Below the pieces are notes generated by a model that had not been told where the DNA came from, made no database searches, and saw nothing but the letters and a program-made list of their open reading frames with translations. A stretch of 35,545 bases of DNA, from contig JAAXTT010000002.1 of the NCBI GenBank assembly GCA_013336365.1, positions 1 to 35,545 of the forward strand. Reading direction: 5' to 3'. Source of the stretch: Peptococcaceae bacterium. Its GTDB lineage: Bacteria > Bacillota > Desulfotomaculia > Desulfotomaculales > Desulfocucumaceae. A program made the translations under genes and the position numbers. Shown here one piece after another: positions 9,033-17,761 of the stretch; position 1 is the first letter of the stretch, and each line of letters opens with the position of its first letter.

Positions 9033-9505
9033 TTATAACACCTGGTCTATATATGCGTGTCCTTCAGTTTCTTCTTTGTTTGCCTTATAAATCAGTAGGT
9101 CGAGGTAATAAAAAAAGTCCATTTCATCAATGTCATTGAGCGTCCAACTTTGCTCAAATAATTGCAGATAGACCTCTTTCATAAAATCAGACGGAGAAAT
9201 AGTTTCTTCTACTTCTCCGTCTGTGCGTTTGGGAATTGTTCCAACTTTGCCCCAACACGGCCAACCACAGTATTTAAACATTCCTCGATTGTCGGCATTA
9301 GTTTGTCGGCATCCAATTCGTCATAGATATCGTCAATGGTGAACTGCTTGCCATATAAATCAACCACAAAACCTACTAGGTTATCAAATTCCTCCGGGTT
9401 TAAGTTGTTGAAGTTGGTTGCATCAGTGAGCTCAATAGCCTTGCGGACCATGCGCGCCTTGGGAGCTGGAGCAATATATGTTTTATCGTTCAGGATAATT
9501 TCCAT
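9033..9505 (-). CDS. Tail assembly chaperone gpGT-like frameshift fusion
   Basis: The second tail-chaperone frame (9033-9281) has only an internal ATG without a ribosome binding site and overlaps the gpG-like gene. A -1 shift at CCCAAAC (plus 9227-9233) joins the frames as ...EQFP-KRTDG..., giving a 157-residue fusion ending HAYIDQVL. In lambda and many siphophages this gpG/gpGT pair binds the tape measure and tail tube protein during tail assembly and is absent from the virion. Position between the major tail protein and the tape measure is diagnostic. The C-terminal part is acidic and helical (WTLNDIDEMDFFYYLDLLIY). Confidence 0.88.
9188..9233 (-). promoter_or_regulatory. -1 programmed ribosomal frameshift element (slippery CCCAAAC plus stem-loop)
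   Basis: In the gpG reading frame the codons are TTC CCA AAC, which form the X XXY YYZ heptamer C-CCA-AAC. Slipping -1 gives CCC AAA. Three bases downstream is a perfect 11-bp inverted repeat, CAGACGGAGAA / TTCTCCGTCTG (plus 9213-9223 and 9188-9198), with a 14-nt loop containing the gpG stop codon. A heptamer plus a stable 3' structure is the standard arrangement for stimulated frameshifting. The short spacer suggests that the basal pairs melt first. Confidence 0.88.
9209..9505 (-). CDS. Tail assembly chaperone gpG-like
   Basis: 98 residues (MEIILNDKTYIAPAPKAR...). The ATG at 9505 is chosen because GGAGG lies 9 bases upstream; the ATG at 9514 directly abuts GGAGG. The sequence is mostly helical and acidic (NPEEFDNLVGFVVDLYGKQFTIDDIYDEL), typical of gpG-like chaperones in Gram-positive siphophages. 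It ends at AAGTAG just past the slippery site; a fraction of ribosomes shift to make the longer fusion. The excess short form and rare long form together chaperone the tape measure. Confidence 0.88.
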   Translation of the reverse strand: MEIILNDKTYIAPAPKARMVRKAIELTDATNFNNLNPEEFDNLVGFVVDLYGKQFTIDDIYDELDADKLMPTIEECLNTVVGRVGAKLEQFPNAQTEK

Positions 9506-9908
9506 TATTTTCATCCTCCATAGTTATCACGTTGAGTTTGTTAGAATATTTCTTCCTGATTTCTTCAGCAATTTCTTCATCGCCTATAATTTCTTTTAGG
9601 ATTTTTATTAATGCCTTAAATTCTCTTAAGTCGAGTATTTTAACTCCTATTTCCAGATCGCTTTTAATGTTGGCAGCTAGATACTCATATCCGTGGCAGC
9701 CTACTTTGTGAAGTTTTATTTTGTATTCGACTGGGCGTGGAACGTCTTCATCTGTATGCGCTTTTATGAAAACACTATGAAGCCCCTTTTTCCTAACTCC
9801 GTCAAGAAAAATCTGTCCACATCCATGATCTTCTTCGTTAAAATAGAGGATTTTCGGAACTTTATCAAAGTTAACGGTTATGCCATGACTATTGAAATCT
9901 ATTTTCAT
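9483..9908 (-). CDS. Hypothetical protein between major tail protein and tail chaperone
   Basis: 141 residues; ATG 9908 behind AAAGGAACGAGAATC, whereas longer in-frame starts would run back into the major tail gene. It begins MKIDFNSHGITVNFDKVPK and ends with a helical acidic tail. It does not match a family I recognise; small proteins in this slot are variable in siphophages. It lies just downstream of a strong intrinsic terminator that follows the major tail gene, so its expression should be lower than that of the tail tube. Its 3' end overlaps the chaperone start, suggesting translational coupling. Confidence 0.75.
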   Translation of the reverse strand: MKIDFNSHGITVNFDKVPKILYFNEEDHGCGQIFLDGVRKKGLHSVFIKAHTDEDVPRPVEYKIKLHKVGCHGYEYLAANIKSDLEIGVKILDLREFKALIKILKEIIGDEEIAEEIRKKYSNKLNVITMEDENNGNYPER

Positions 9909-9933
9909 TGATTCTCGTTCCTTTCTTTTTGCT

Positions 9934-9963
9934 AAAAATAAAGAGGGGGAAATAATCCCCCTC
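9934..9963 (-). terminator. Intrinsic terminator after the major tail gene
   Basis: Minus-strand stem GAGGGGG / CCCCCTC with an ATTATTT loop, followed by TTTATTTTT. The 7-bp GC-rich stem with a U-tract is a strong rho-independent terminator. It would raise major tail protein transcript ends relative to downstream genes, with read-through feeding the tape measure and baseplate genes. Confidence 0.82.
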
Positions 9964-9969
9964 CCCTTA

Positions 9970-10809
9970 TTAAATTGTGAAGTTGGTAAATAGGTTTGCA
10001 GCCGCTGTCTGTCCGTAGATGTCGCGAACAGCTTTGCTTGCCACTGCAATATGAGCTCCGCTCATTGCTGTGCCGGGGACAAATGTAACAATCTTCTTGG
10101 TTGCATCGATGGCGAGCGTTCCAGTAACATTAACTCCGGCTTTCATGACAAAGAAGTGGCTGTCATTAACTGCTGACGTATCGATTGCATTGTTGTAAGT
10201 CCAGGTTACAAGGTTAGCTGAAGCTGCCGGAGTTTGCGCAACAGTTAAGGCCGAAGGAGTGCCAGACTCAACATTTGTAAACCATCCGGTTCCTACACTA
10301 GGGTTAAGGTCCTCATCACCCTGGCGCATCCAGGCATCATCATAAGCACGTTTCATAAATGTGCCTTTAAGTTTTGGGTTTTGGAATTTTGGCTTGTCAT
10401 TCTGAGTTTCTGCATCGATTTCCTGAACCTCAAACGTGCCCTTGAGCAACCAGATATATCGATATTTACCATTTGATTTTACAGACTTGAATCCAATGGC
10501 CACATAAGGAGCTATATCTGTGCTCTTTTTGGTGATAACCCCGTTTATAACTGTATGACCCAAGAGTGCTGCCTGTACAGTTAGGGAAAGGTCTTTAACA
10601 TCCAACTCTACCGCAATCTCTCCAAGAGAGTTCAATACTTCCGACAATCCATCGTCGGCCCATAACTGCTGGGCATTAATTTTTGGTGCAATTTTTGCAG
10701 ACATTGACTCTGCTAATGCAACCGGGGAGTTGTAAGCTACCCCCAAGCTGTCATCCTGAGTTTGAATGGCATAGACAAGATTTTTCATACCGATTTGTGG
10801 GCTTCCCAT
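9970..10809 (-). CDS. Major tail (tube) protein with C-terminal Ig-like domain
   Basis: 279 residues; ATG after AAGGAGGTCTAAACA. Residues 1-185 have the phi13-type major tail protein layout (MGSPQIGMKNLVYAIQTQD...; WLLKGTFEVQEIDAETQNDKPKF). The last 90 residues (SALTVAQTPAASANLVTWTYNNAID ... IAVASKAVRDIYGQ) look like an SbsA/Big-type Ig-like domain displayed on the tail surface, as in many siphophages. It forms the tail tube. Strong ribosome binding site and downstream terminator fit high expression. Confidence 0.9.
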   Translation of the reverse strand: MGSPQIGMKNLVYAIQTQDDSLGVAYNSPVALAESMSAKIAPKINAQQLWADDGLSEVLNSLGEIAVELDVKDLSLTVQAALLGHTVINGVITKKSTDIAPYVAIGFKSVKSNGKYRYIWLLKGTFEVQEIDAETQNDKPKFQNPKLKGTFMKRAYDDAWMRQGDEDLNPSVGTGWFTNVESGTPSALTVAQTPAASANLVTWTYNNAIDTSAVNDSHFFVMKAGVNVTGTLAIDATKKIVTFVPGTAMSGAHIAVASKAVRDIYGQTAAANLFTNFTI

Positions 10810-10812
10810 TGT

Positions 10813-11172
10813 TTAGACCTCCTTAATTATTGCGAATCTCATCGCCTTGTGGAAAATTTTAGTATCATCCTCATATAGATCAGCCGATGAAGTACGACCA
10901 AAGCCTAAGCTTTTCATGGTCTTATCAACTTCTTCGGCCATTGCTGAAGTGCTTCCCTTTGACCAAATATCAATTTGAATGTGAATTTCACTGGTTGCCT
11001 CTACATCATCCGCATAGAGTGAACCAATATTAACAACTTCAAAGTAAGTTATCCGGGGAAGCTCATCAACTATGCCAGATCCCTGAAAATATATCCGGGA
11101 TCCTCCTAGTAAACCAATAAGAGTTGAGTTGGCTTTTAGCGCCGACATAACAGCAGGTTTAATATTAATCAT
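10813..11172 (-). CDS. Tail terminator / tail completion protein (DUF3168-like)
   Basis: 119 residues. INIKPAVMSALKANSTLIGLLGG, then RIYFQG.. and a central ITYFEV...IHIQIDIWSKGSTSAMAEEVDKTM segment match the DUF3168/gpU-like tail terminator pattern. It caps the tail tube and joins it to the head. It overlaps the gp10-like gene by 4 bases (ATGA-type coupling) and lies immediately before the major tail gene, the usual place. Confidence 0.83.
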   Translation of the reverse strand: MINIKPAVMSALKANSTLIGLLGGSRIYFQGSGIVDELPRITYFEVVNIGSLYADDVEATSEIHIQIDIWSKGSTSAMAEEVDKTMKSLGFGRTSSADLYEDDTKIFHKAMRFAIIKEV

Positions 11173-11561
11173 TTCTTTAGAGCCCCCCTGATAACTTCTG
11201 CCATTGCATTAACTGCTTCGCTTCTGGTCTCTATAAGGGCTGGATACAGAAACGGCTTGGCTGCCATCTTTGAGGTTCCAAATTCTAAAAACTTCCCATA
11301 AAAAAATGGTGAATTGTCTCCCTTTTGAGGACCAACCTCAATGTGCTTTATGCCATCTTGTGTTTTTACGTTGCTAATTGCTATGTTGTCGGCTAAGTGA
11401 GACCTATTCAATTTGCTCCGGGGAGCTTTTTTGCTGGCGGATTCTTTGACAATATCAGCACCAGCTCGGAGGGCTTTGTTTTCTGTCGCGCTTACCTTTT
11501 TCCCCACCTGTTGCAGGTTTTGGAGCAACTGATCAAGGCCCTCTAATTTAATCTCTGCCAC
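11169..11561 (-). CDS. HK97 gp10-like neck / head-tail joining protein
   Basis: 130 residues from a GTG start. The sequence LEGLDQLLQNLQQVGKKVSATENKALRAGADIVKESASKKAPRS is the classic HK97 gp10 family N-terminus, followed by NIAISNVKTQDGIKHIEVGPQKGDNSPFFYGKFLEFGTSKM and a C-terminal helix. It is a neck protein needed for head-tail joining. Neighbours are the head-tail adaptor upstream and the tail terminator downstream. Confidence 0.9.
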   Translation of the reverse strand: MAEIKLEGLDQLLQNLQQVGKKVSATENKALRAGADIVKESASKKAPRSKLNRSHLADNIAISNVKTQDGIKHIEVGPQKGDNSPFFYGKFLEFGTSKMAAKPFLYPALIETRSEAVNAMAEVIRGALKK

Positions 11562-11576
11562 AAGACCTCGCCTCCC

Positions 11577-11873
11577 CTAAGCCTTTTTACATGTCAGCTC
11601 AACCTCTTCAAAGTCCGCAGCATAGGTGCGGATTACAATATATCTGACTCCCTCAAACTCTACCTCTGTTTGTCCACTGTATTCATACCCGTGGATTATG
11701 AAGGTCAGTTCCGGGCTAAGTCCTGAAGCTGCAGCTGCATAAAATTCACTTCTGCCGATAGATTTTAAGCCACAATATACAACCGTTTTACTTTCTGATG
11801 GTGTCGGAATGCCCTCTGAATCAACACTCCCTGAAGTTTTGGCAATCAGCGTCAACTCATAATCGTAGGTCAT
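11577..11873 (-). CDS. Head-tail adaptor (SPP1 gp16-like stopper)
   Basis: 98 residues. The beta-rich sequence (YELTLIAKTSGSVDSEG.PTPSESKTVVYCGLKSIGRSEFYAAAASGLSPELTFIIHGYEY) is typical of phage head-tail joining proteins in the H_T_join / SPP1 gp16 group. The conserved S-E-F-Y-A-A-A-A-S-G segment leads to the C-terminal YIVIRTY strand. It starts with ATG overlapping the connector stop by 4 bases. The role is to close the head channel after DNA packaging. Confidence 0.88.
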   Translation of the reverse strand: MTYDYELTLIAKTSGSVDSEGIPTPSESKTVVYCGLKSIGRSEFYAAAASGLSPELTFIIHGYEYSGQTEVEFEGVRYIVIRTYAADFEEVELTCKKA

Positions 11874-12148
11874 GAGCTAACACCACCTACATGAATAATC
11901 ATGTTGTGCAGTCGATATTGTAGGTGTCTGGGCATAGCTTCTGCGCTGTCCCTGCTTTGGTACCGCCATGTCGCATAGTCAACCACAAAAATTAAATGAT
12001 AAGGGTTAGCCCCATCAAGGACTAACCCCTTTTCATCTTCGAGTTCTGTGGTTACACCATTAATAATAGCGGTAAGGTAGGTATCCCTGACTGTTGTCTT
12101 AATTCCGAGCCTGTCTTTGACAAGCGCCAAGATTGTAGACGTGTTCAT
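11870..12148 (-). CDS. Head-tail connector (HK97 gp6-like adaptor)
   Basis: 92-residue, all-helical protein behind GAGGTGATGGT. The pattern LALVKDRLGIKTTVRDTYLTAIINGVTTELEDEKGLVLDG...HLIFVVDYATWRYQSRDSAEAMPRHLQYRLHNMI is that of the gp6-like connector family. These rings sit below the portal. It is the first gene after the capsid gene, as in HK97-like modules. Confidence 0.87.
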   Translation of the reverse strand: MNTSTILALVKDRLGIKTTVRDTYLTAIINGVTTELEDEKGLVLDGANPYHLIFVVDYATWRYQSRDSAEAMPRHLQYRLHNMIIHVGGVSS

Positions 12149-12160
12149 ACCATCACCTCA

Positions 12161-13822
12161 TTAGGCTTTTGCAACCACTTGGGCACTTCCGACCTTAATA
12201 GCTCTGCCATTAGCATCAAACTCAACCATGGTAATAACCTTGCCGGTTGCTGCTGTGATGTCATCCGGGGTAGTAAATGCAGTGTAACCAACATTGCTGT
12301 CACCAGATTTAACATCAACGACCTTGCCGGCTACTTTATACCCAAGGGTTGTTCCTGATACTTCAGCTCCGGTTACAGTAATTAAGGTATCACCGGATGC
12401 GGTACCCGCAACAGAAGTTACACCCAAAGCACCGAGTTCAGTGTTGGCATAATCTTTCTGAAAATCCCTGGTAGTAGTAGCTGAAGCATTGTTTATATTC
12501 ACAATCACAAAGCTTTCTCCAAATACTGGCATGCCGTCATATCTGGCAGTGCCCTTGAACATCGTCTGATCCTCGATGAATCTGACATGCTCAGAGGCTG
12601 CCAGTTGGGCACCGGCTCTTTCTGCCAGCAGATAAAGTGACCCATATCCACCGATGATGTCGTTATCCGGAACAAAATCAAGCTCGATAATTTCTCCACC
12701 TTCAATAGGCATAGTGTTATTCATGCCTGCGACAATGGCGCCTGCAGCGTTAAAGCTGATTGCCTTGGACATTAATGCCATTTTAGTTTTCCGGTTCATT
12801 GCCCAGAATGTTCCGCCAATAGCATAGTTGGGTCTAGCTACTCCTAGATCAAGCAGGAGGGCTGCAAAAAATGCTTCTGCAGTCATTCCAGATGGATTAA
12901 TCTTCAATAAATTGGAAGTGCGAAGATCTGTCCAATCAGGTGCATCGACATCCCAACTTGAGGGCTTAGAAGCTTGTGCCAGTCTTGTAGCAATACCAAG
13001 GGGCATCTTTGTACCTGTACCATAAAGGATTGCCTTGTCTACGGCCAAGCCGATAGCTTGTCCCAGGGCATCCATTATCTCACTGGCTAAATTAAGATCG
13101 CTATCCTCAAGGGTTGCATTGGGAACCGGGATGAACCCGCCAACCTTATAGCCGTCAACTTCAACCTGATTAAATTTCAGTTCCAGCTCATTTAGGCTTC
13201 CAACTGCTTCAATCCATACGCCCTCCGGAATACTGCCGGAAATGTTTTGTCTGGCCTTTCCGGGAACCGGCTTCAGTCTTACCTTACTAATAAGTTTGCT
13301 GTACCGGTTTAAATTATCCCTCAATAGATCCAGCATAACTTCCGGAATAGTGAGCTCCGCACCTGAAATAGCTCTTTGCTGACCAATGAGTCCCCTAGTA
13401 TTGGCCAGAAAATCCTTTACATCCTCGCGAGCAAGGAAAGAAGACCTCTGCTCTAAGCTAAAATCCTTGAAAAATCCATTACCCCTCATTCTTATTTCCC
13501 CTCCTTGATTAATGTTTCTTTTTTCTTGCACTGAGCGCTCATCAGTACCATGATCCTTACTGTTGAGCTGTTCCAATTCACCTTCAAGGGCACTAATCTC
13601 TCCCTCTAGCTTGCCTTTTTTCTCATCCAGATCATTGACCTCGCTTTCAAGCTTATCGGCCTCTTCCTCAACAAGGGCTATTTCCTCGTCAGTTTTAGCC
13701 TCGTCAATAGCTGCCTCAAGTCCCTCTGATCTGGTTTTTAATTCCTGCTCTTTTTCCAGCAGTTCAGCCAAGGAGGCTTTCCTCTGTTCAATTTTCTTGG
13801 ATAACATTAATTGTCTAAGCAT
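12161..13822 (-). CDS. Major capsid protein, HK97 fold, with N-terminal scaffold (delta) domain
   Basis: 553 residues; ATG after GGAGAGGTTAAAGGC. Residues about 1-105 are a Glu/Lys-rich coiled coil, the built-in scaffolding domain normally cut off by the prohead protease. Residues about 125-450 are the HK97 capsid fold (SKLISKVRLKPVPGKARQNISGS; VDKAILYGTG; AKPFLYP-type features are absent). The extra about 95 C-terminal residues (GVTSVAGTASGDTLITVTGAEV..., ending GSAQVVAKA) resemble a beta-sandwich decoration domain seen in Clostridia phages. No separate scaffold gene is present, consistent with the fused delta domain. Confidence 0.94.
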   Translation of the reverse strand: MLRQLMLSKKIEQRKASLAELLEKEQELKTRSEGLEAAIDEAKTDEEIALVEEEADKLESEVNDLDEKKGKLEGEISALEGELEQLNSKDHGTDERSVQEKRNINQGGEIRMRGNGFFKDFSLEQRSSFLAREDVKDFLANTRGLIGQQRAISGAELTIPEVMLDLLRDNLNRYSKLISKVRLKPVPGKARQNISGSIPEGVWIEAVGSLNELELKFNQVEVDGYKVGGFIPVPNATLEDSDLNLASEIMDALGQAIGLAVDKAILYGTGTKMPLGIATRLAQASKPSSWDVDAPDWTDLRTSNLLKINPSGMTAEAFFAALLLDLGVARPNYAIGGTFWAMNRKTKMALMSKAISFNAAGAIVAGMNNTMPIEGGEIIELDFVPDNDIIGGYGSLYLLAERAGAQLAASEHVRFIEDQTMFKGTARYDGMPVFGESFVIVNINNASATTTRDFQKDYANTELGALGVTSVAGTASGDTLITVTGAEVSGTTLGYKVAGKVVDVKSGDSNVGYTAFTTPDDITAATGKVITMVEFDANGRAIKVGSAQVVAKA

Positions 13823-14394
13823 GCCTTTAACCTCTCCTTCAGCGTTTTTTTCCTTTGTTCCATTTTCCGTTCCAAGTGCTGAGTAACCTCAGCTTTACGA
13901 GCCTGGACCCCGGTATCCTCATAAGCTGGGAACGTACAAATACTGACCTCGTGTAGGTCAATTTTCTTAAGAGTCCATTTAACGGTTCCATCATCACGCC
14001 AGTCTGTGCTTTCCTCCTGGACGTTAAAGCCAAAACTACACTGATCCACATCACCACGTTTTACCCTTTCGTAGATATTCACTGCATCTGTGTCGTTGGG
14101 GTTTATCTTCACCCGGCCCCAAAGCCCGTAACTATCTGCTTTGAGTTCTAAGGTTCCAGATTTATTTCGGCCAAGAACCAAAGTAGTATCATGGTTGATG
14201 AGTGCACGAATGTCATTGCCCAGGGTTTCAATAAAAGCTTCTGGGGCAATTTCTTCAAAGGCTCCCGGCCAAAGTTCAGTCTGCCGGTTAAATACAGCAA
14301 AATACCCCTCGATATACATATCCTGGGTATCAGGCTCTGCTCGTGTTTTTAACTCTGCCTGCAAGCTGCGGGTTTGTCTGCCGCTCCTATCCAT
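13807..14394 (-). CDS. HK97-family prohead protease
   Basis: 195 residues from ATG 14394, which is behind GGAGGTGACAGCA at the end of the portal gene. [24 protein letters not shown] is the conserved N-terminal block. Catalytic His68 lies in INHD and catalytic Ser120 in QCSFGF, as in the S78/U35 herpesvirus-type proteases. It matures the prohead by cleaving the capsid delta domains and itself. It overlaps the capsid start by 16 bases, an arrangement often used to couple translation. Confidence 0.94.
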   Translation of the reverse strand: MDRSGRQTRSLQAELKTRAEPDTQDMYIEGYFAVFNRQTELWPGAFEEIAPEAFIETLGNDIRALINHDTTLVLGRNKSGTLELKADSYGLWGRVKINPNDTDAVNIYERVKRGDVDQCSFGFNVQEESTDWRDDGTVKWTLKKIDLHEVSICTFPAYEDTGVQARKAEVTQHLERKMEQRKKTLKERLKACLDN

Positions 14395-15589
14395 TGCTGT
14401 CACCTCCTTGAATAAGTTTCTTTTGATCGCCTATCATGCCTTGCGGAATAAAGTTTTCCAGGATTACAAGTTCAGATAATCCAGCCAAGGGAGACAAGCC
14501 TATCCAGTCTCTGACCTCATTTGCTGTCATTACGCCACGGATATACATGTTTGCCCCAACGTCAGCGAGTTCTTTCAAGTCGTAGGCATACAGGCTACGT
14601 GGATTAAACTTAAAATACAAATCAGGGCTATACAGAAGTTTTCTGGTCAGTTCCTGCTCAATTCCCTTGGCCATTGGAAGAATAGTGGAATTGATAAAGC
14701 TGTTATATTCATCCTTCTTGTACTCTCCCACGCCCAAGAAAAAAGCCGGAACCCCAAAGATTCCAGCCACTGTCCGTTTATCAAGTTGTACCGCTTCGTT
14801 TAAAGCCAGGTCCTGCAGTGACAATGGTTTAACCTGTTCCACCTTGACCAGTTCTGCAGGAATCACCCAGGGCTTACCGCCACCTGTTTCACTGATGTAT
14901 TTCTTTAGAATTGCATCCCGGCCCTCTTCACTGGCCAGCTCATCTGTCATGGCATCAACAGCAATAATTATGCTGGGCTTCCATTTATCGGACATGAAGC
15001 TTTTTTTGGTGTTGGTAGCTTGTCTTAGATTATCGACAATATCTCTCAACACCACCCTGTATCCTCGACCTATATAAGGTCTTTCTGGATCAGGGTTAGT
15101 TATGAAGTGTAGCACTTCATCATAATTATAGGGAGTGCCATTATGCACTACCCTATAAGCTGTGTCTGTGTCGATAAAACTTATCCTGGATGGCTTAAGA
15201 GGTACCAAGTCAGCTACTAAACCATCTTGCACTTTGGGATGTATAACACTGTTTCCCTTACCATCCAAAAGCATGGTGTAAACTATGTTATATACCCAGG
15301 CCTTGCGGGTCATGAGGCTGTACGGGTTAACGTCAATCTTTCGTGCCAGCTCATTTTTTACCCGGATATCCCCGTCATTCGTGTTCTGCATTAGGTGGAT
15401 GGTCATTGATGAAATAAGTTCAGCAATTTTATGAACCGCCATTCTCACTTCCGGGTTATCAGATAACCTCGTATATCCAGGAATACAAAGTGAGTCGTGC
15501 GCTCCATCAGTCAAGAGCCATCCCAGGGCACTGCGTTTTTCTTGGGGTTCTGCTCTTGTTTTTGAGATTTGATTTCTTCTCTTTCTCAA
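14387..15589 (-). CDS. Portal protein, HK97 family
   Basis: 400 residues. The first codon is TTG (15589) 5 bases after the terminase stop, with a weak AAGGGAAGTG upstream. The sequence has the portal hallmarks: [21 protein letters not shown] near residues 40-60, an HFI...[10 protein letters not shown] segment, [30 protein letters not shown] near residue 270, and [40 protein letters not shown] near the C-terminus. It forms the dodecameric DNA channel at one capsid vertex and docks the terminase. Overlap with the protease suggests coupling. Confidence 0.95.
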   Translation of the reverse strand: MRKRRNQISKTRAEPQEKRSALGWLLTDGAHDSLCIPGYTRLSDNPEVRMAVHKIAELISSMTIHLMQNTNDGDIRVKNELARKIDVNPYSLMTRKAWVYNIVYTMLLDGKGNSVIHPKVQDGLVADLVPLKPSRISFIDTDTAYRVVHNGTPYNYDEVLHFITNPDPERPYIGRGYRVVLRDIVDNLRQATNTKKSFMSDKWKPSIIIAVDAMTDELASEEGRDAILKKYISETGGGKPWVIPAELVKVEQVKPLSLQDLALNEAVQLDKRTVAGIFGVPAFFLGVGEYKKDEYNSFINSTILPMAKGIEQELTRKLLYSPDLYFKFNPRSLYAYDLKELADVGANMYIRGVMTANEVRDWIGLSPLAGLSELVILENFIPQGMIGDQKKLIQGGDSNG

Positions 15590-15593
15590 CTTA

Positions 15594-17315
15594 TCACTTC
15601 CCTTTCAGCCATTGATTGGCCGATGATGCCTTCTCAATATTCTCCAATAGTCTTACACATGCAAAAACAGCGGCATCAAAAATATCAATCCGCTGTTCTG
15701 GCATTACCTTTTCGTACTGTATCATGTCATCAGTTTTTTCTATTGCCCTAACATTTTGCAAGCAATACTCAAAAGCCCCGGAGTGTAAATAATATAGTTT
15801 TTCTTCTTTTGCCTTAGCTTCAATACGCCTAAAACCCTCTGACTTTTTATAAAAATACTGTGGTTGGTCGATAACTTTAAAACCAGCTTTTTTCATTCCT
15901 AAAAAATATTCTCTACAAAACTTCCTATCATGTCCGGTCTCTTTAATTTTAAATCCGGCTTTTTTCATCTTGATAAACCAATTTACTATATCTGCTTGGT
16001 TAACTACCGGATTGTTGCACATATCCAGCCATCCATCATCCTTCCAACCAAACAAAGGAATATTATCTTCCTCTGCTTTTCGGTGGGCCGCGACAATAGG
16101 GAACCAGGCATGGGATATGATTATATCGATATCTTTATAACTTCCATACAGAGCTGATGCCGTCAGGTCATGAAGCTTTGAAAGATCTGCCCCGCCAAAC
16201 CATTCAATGGGCATCTTGGCTAACTCTTCCAAGGTCCAATTATAATTTCTATCAGAATTCCTGAACTCTTCAAGATTAAAATATGCTCTCATTGCAGCTG
16301 TGTAGATATTGAGCGATTTTGCGAAAAAATCTTTCCTCTGTTGCGGGTCGTTTTGAGCCTGCATTGCATCGTTCATGATATCATTTGGCCTAATTGATAC
16401 CCCATAAGCTGGGTTTGCCATTTCGTGAATAACAGGGTTGGTATAATCCACATCCCCGTTATCGTCCTGATCAGCTTTGCAGATAAAAACAAAATATGCT
16501 TCATCCTTCACGGTCCCATCTAAAATCTTCTTGCAATACTGGAGACGCTGATAACAGAAACTGGTCATGTCGTCCCCAGCAGTAGTAATTCCGATCATTA
16601 ATTTATTGGTATAGGCTTTCATAGCCTCTTTAATAATGTTGTATTGCTTAGGAGTTTTATAAGCGTGAATCTCATCTGCAATAGCAATATTGCAATTCAA
16701 TGAATCCTGCCTGTCAGGGTTGGCGGCCAAAGCCTGGATACGAATTGAACCATCACCAAGATCACCTTGAATGCTGTGTTCTTGATTATTGTCAATGACC
16801 CTGAAGTTTTCCTTCTCACCCATCTGCTCAAGGTTAAAGTTGATAAAATTAAAACTTTCTAGGGACTGTTGCAGGGCTGCAGCCACAATGTAAACCTTTG
16901 AGCCGGATTTTCTCTCAAGTAATCCTAGTGCCCATGAAAGTGCAGCTGCAAATGATGTTTTTATATTTTTCCTAGGGATGTAAATAAGAGCCTCTTTGAA
17001 TCGTCTTATTTTTGTACCCTTATGATAAAATCCCAGCAAATTATAAACCTGAAACTTGTGGAACGGCTCTAATAAAAAAGGCTCCCCGCGTAACGGAGTG
17101 CCGTCTATTCTTTCGCCTTGCATGTGGACAAATGTTTTTTCGATGATTCCTATGACGAACTCAGCATCTTTAGGATTGAATTCATATTCTGTATTTTTTA
17201 AATCTTCCAGGAATCTTTTACATCCTTGAATTAATTCCTCGCAGGCTATCTTTCTACCCTCTACAATACTATTGGCATACTCAAGCACAGCATCATAGTT
17301 ATTGAATTTCGTCAC
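15594..17315 (-). CDS. terL: Terminase large subunit
   Basis: 573 residues from a GTG that overlaps the small-subunit stop (AAGTGA). The N-terminal ATPase has a Walker A variant IPRKNIKTS (residues about 113-121) and Walker B NIAIADE (209-215). The C-terminal RNase H-like nuclease shows acidic positions in [13 protein letters not shown] and near the end in DIFDAAVF. It belongs to the Terminase_1 (HK97/phage P27) group, often cos-type packaging. It pumps DNA through the portal and cuts the concatemer. No frame disruption. Confidence 0.96.
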   Translation of the reverse strand: MTKFNNYDAVLEYANSIVEGRKIACEELIQGCKRFLEDLKNTEYEFNPKDAEFVIGIIEKTFVHMQGERIDGTPLRGEPFLLEPFHKFQVYNLLGFYHKGTKIRRFKEALIYIPRKNIKTSFAAALSWALGLLERKSGSKVYIVAAALQQSLESFNFINFNLEQMGEKENFRVIDNNQEHSIQGDLGDGSIRIQALAANPDRQDSLNCNIAIADEIHAYKTPKQYNIIKEAMKAYTNKLMIGITTAGDDMTSFCYQRLQYCKKILDGTVKDEAYFVFICKADQDDNGDVDYTNPVIHEMANPAYGVSIRPNDIMNDAMQAQNDPQQRKDFFAKSLNIYTAAMRAYFNLEEFRNSDRNYNWTLEELAKMPIEWFGGADLSKLHDLTASALYGSYKDIDIIISHAWFPIVAAHRKAEEDNIPLFGWKDDGWLDMCNNPVVNQADIVNWFIKMKKAGFKIKETGHDRKFCREYFLGMKKAGFKVIDQPQYFYKKSEGFRRIEAKAKEEKLYYLHSGAFEYCLQNVRAIEKTDDMIQYEKVMPEQRIDIFDAAVFACVRLLENIEKASSANQWLKGK

Positions 17316-17662
17316 TTTAACCCACTTAAAACTTCTGCCAGTTTTGATTTATTGGCAGATTCTGCAGTAACAGTTTCCAATGATTTAGGATTAAGGCAAA
17401 GGCGGTCAGAGTATGCCAGTATATCTTTTCGCAAAGTTTCCAAGGTTGCTACAATCGGTGCTTTTTTCGCTCCGCCTTGCATGGTTTCAACCTCATAATC
17501 ATATCCACTATCTTGAAATTCATTGGTCAAAATCCCATACTGCTCTACCAATTCTGCATATATATCAATCAGCCGATTATACTCAGGCTTGTATATCCCA
17601 AGCTTTTTCATGTCAGCTATTGTTGCACGTTTGATTGTTTCCTTTGTAGCTCGCTTGGCCAC
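17312..17662 (-). CDS. terS: Terminase small subunit, P27 family
   Basis: 116 residues from a GTG start behind GGAGGTGAGGA. KETIKRATIADMKKLGIYKPEYNRLIDIYAELVEQY and the C-terminal LCLNPKSLETVT pattern match P27-family small terminases, which bind the packaging site and load the large subunit. It is followed with overlap by terL and preceded by an HNH gene and a GC-rich inverted repeat that may be the cos site. Confidence 0.92.
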   Translation of the reverse strand: MAKRATKETIKRATIADMKKLGIYKPEYNRLIDIYAELVEQYGILTNEFQDSGYDYEVETMQGGAKKAPIVATLETLRKDILAYSDRLCLNPKSLETVTAESANKSKLAEVLSGLK

Positions 17663-17714
17663 CTCCTCACCTCCAAAAAAATATTTTCACAGGCCGCTCT
17701 ATTGGAAACACCTT

Positions 17715-17761
17715 CCCCTCCCGGTCCCATGAGATCAAATTTTTTCTCTCAAAGGGAGGGG
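17715..17761. other. Candidate cos / packaging-site region (GC-rich inverted repeat)
   Basis: Between the end of the HNH gene and terS lies CCCCTCCC...GGGAGGGG (17715-17722 and 17754-17761), an 8-bp perfect inverted repeat around GGTCCCATGAG. Phages with the gene order HNH-terS-terL usually have cos here, and the HNH protein can be required for cos cutting. No cut position can be read from the sequence. Confidence 0.35.

Noticed and set aside
9033-9281. Second tail chaperone as an independent ATG-started gene
   Set aside because: The ATG has no ribosome binding site and lies within the first gene; the in-frame slippery site gives the better explanation.
13563-13886. 107-codon plus-strand Ser-rich frame opposite the capsid delta domain
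   Set aside because: Ser/Leu-rich antisense of a Glu/Lys coiled coil, a common artefact, with no supporting signals.
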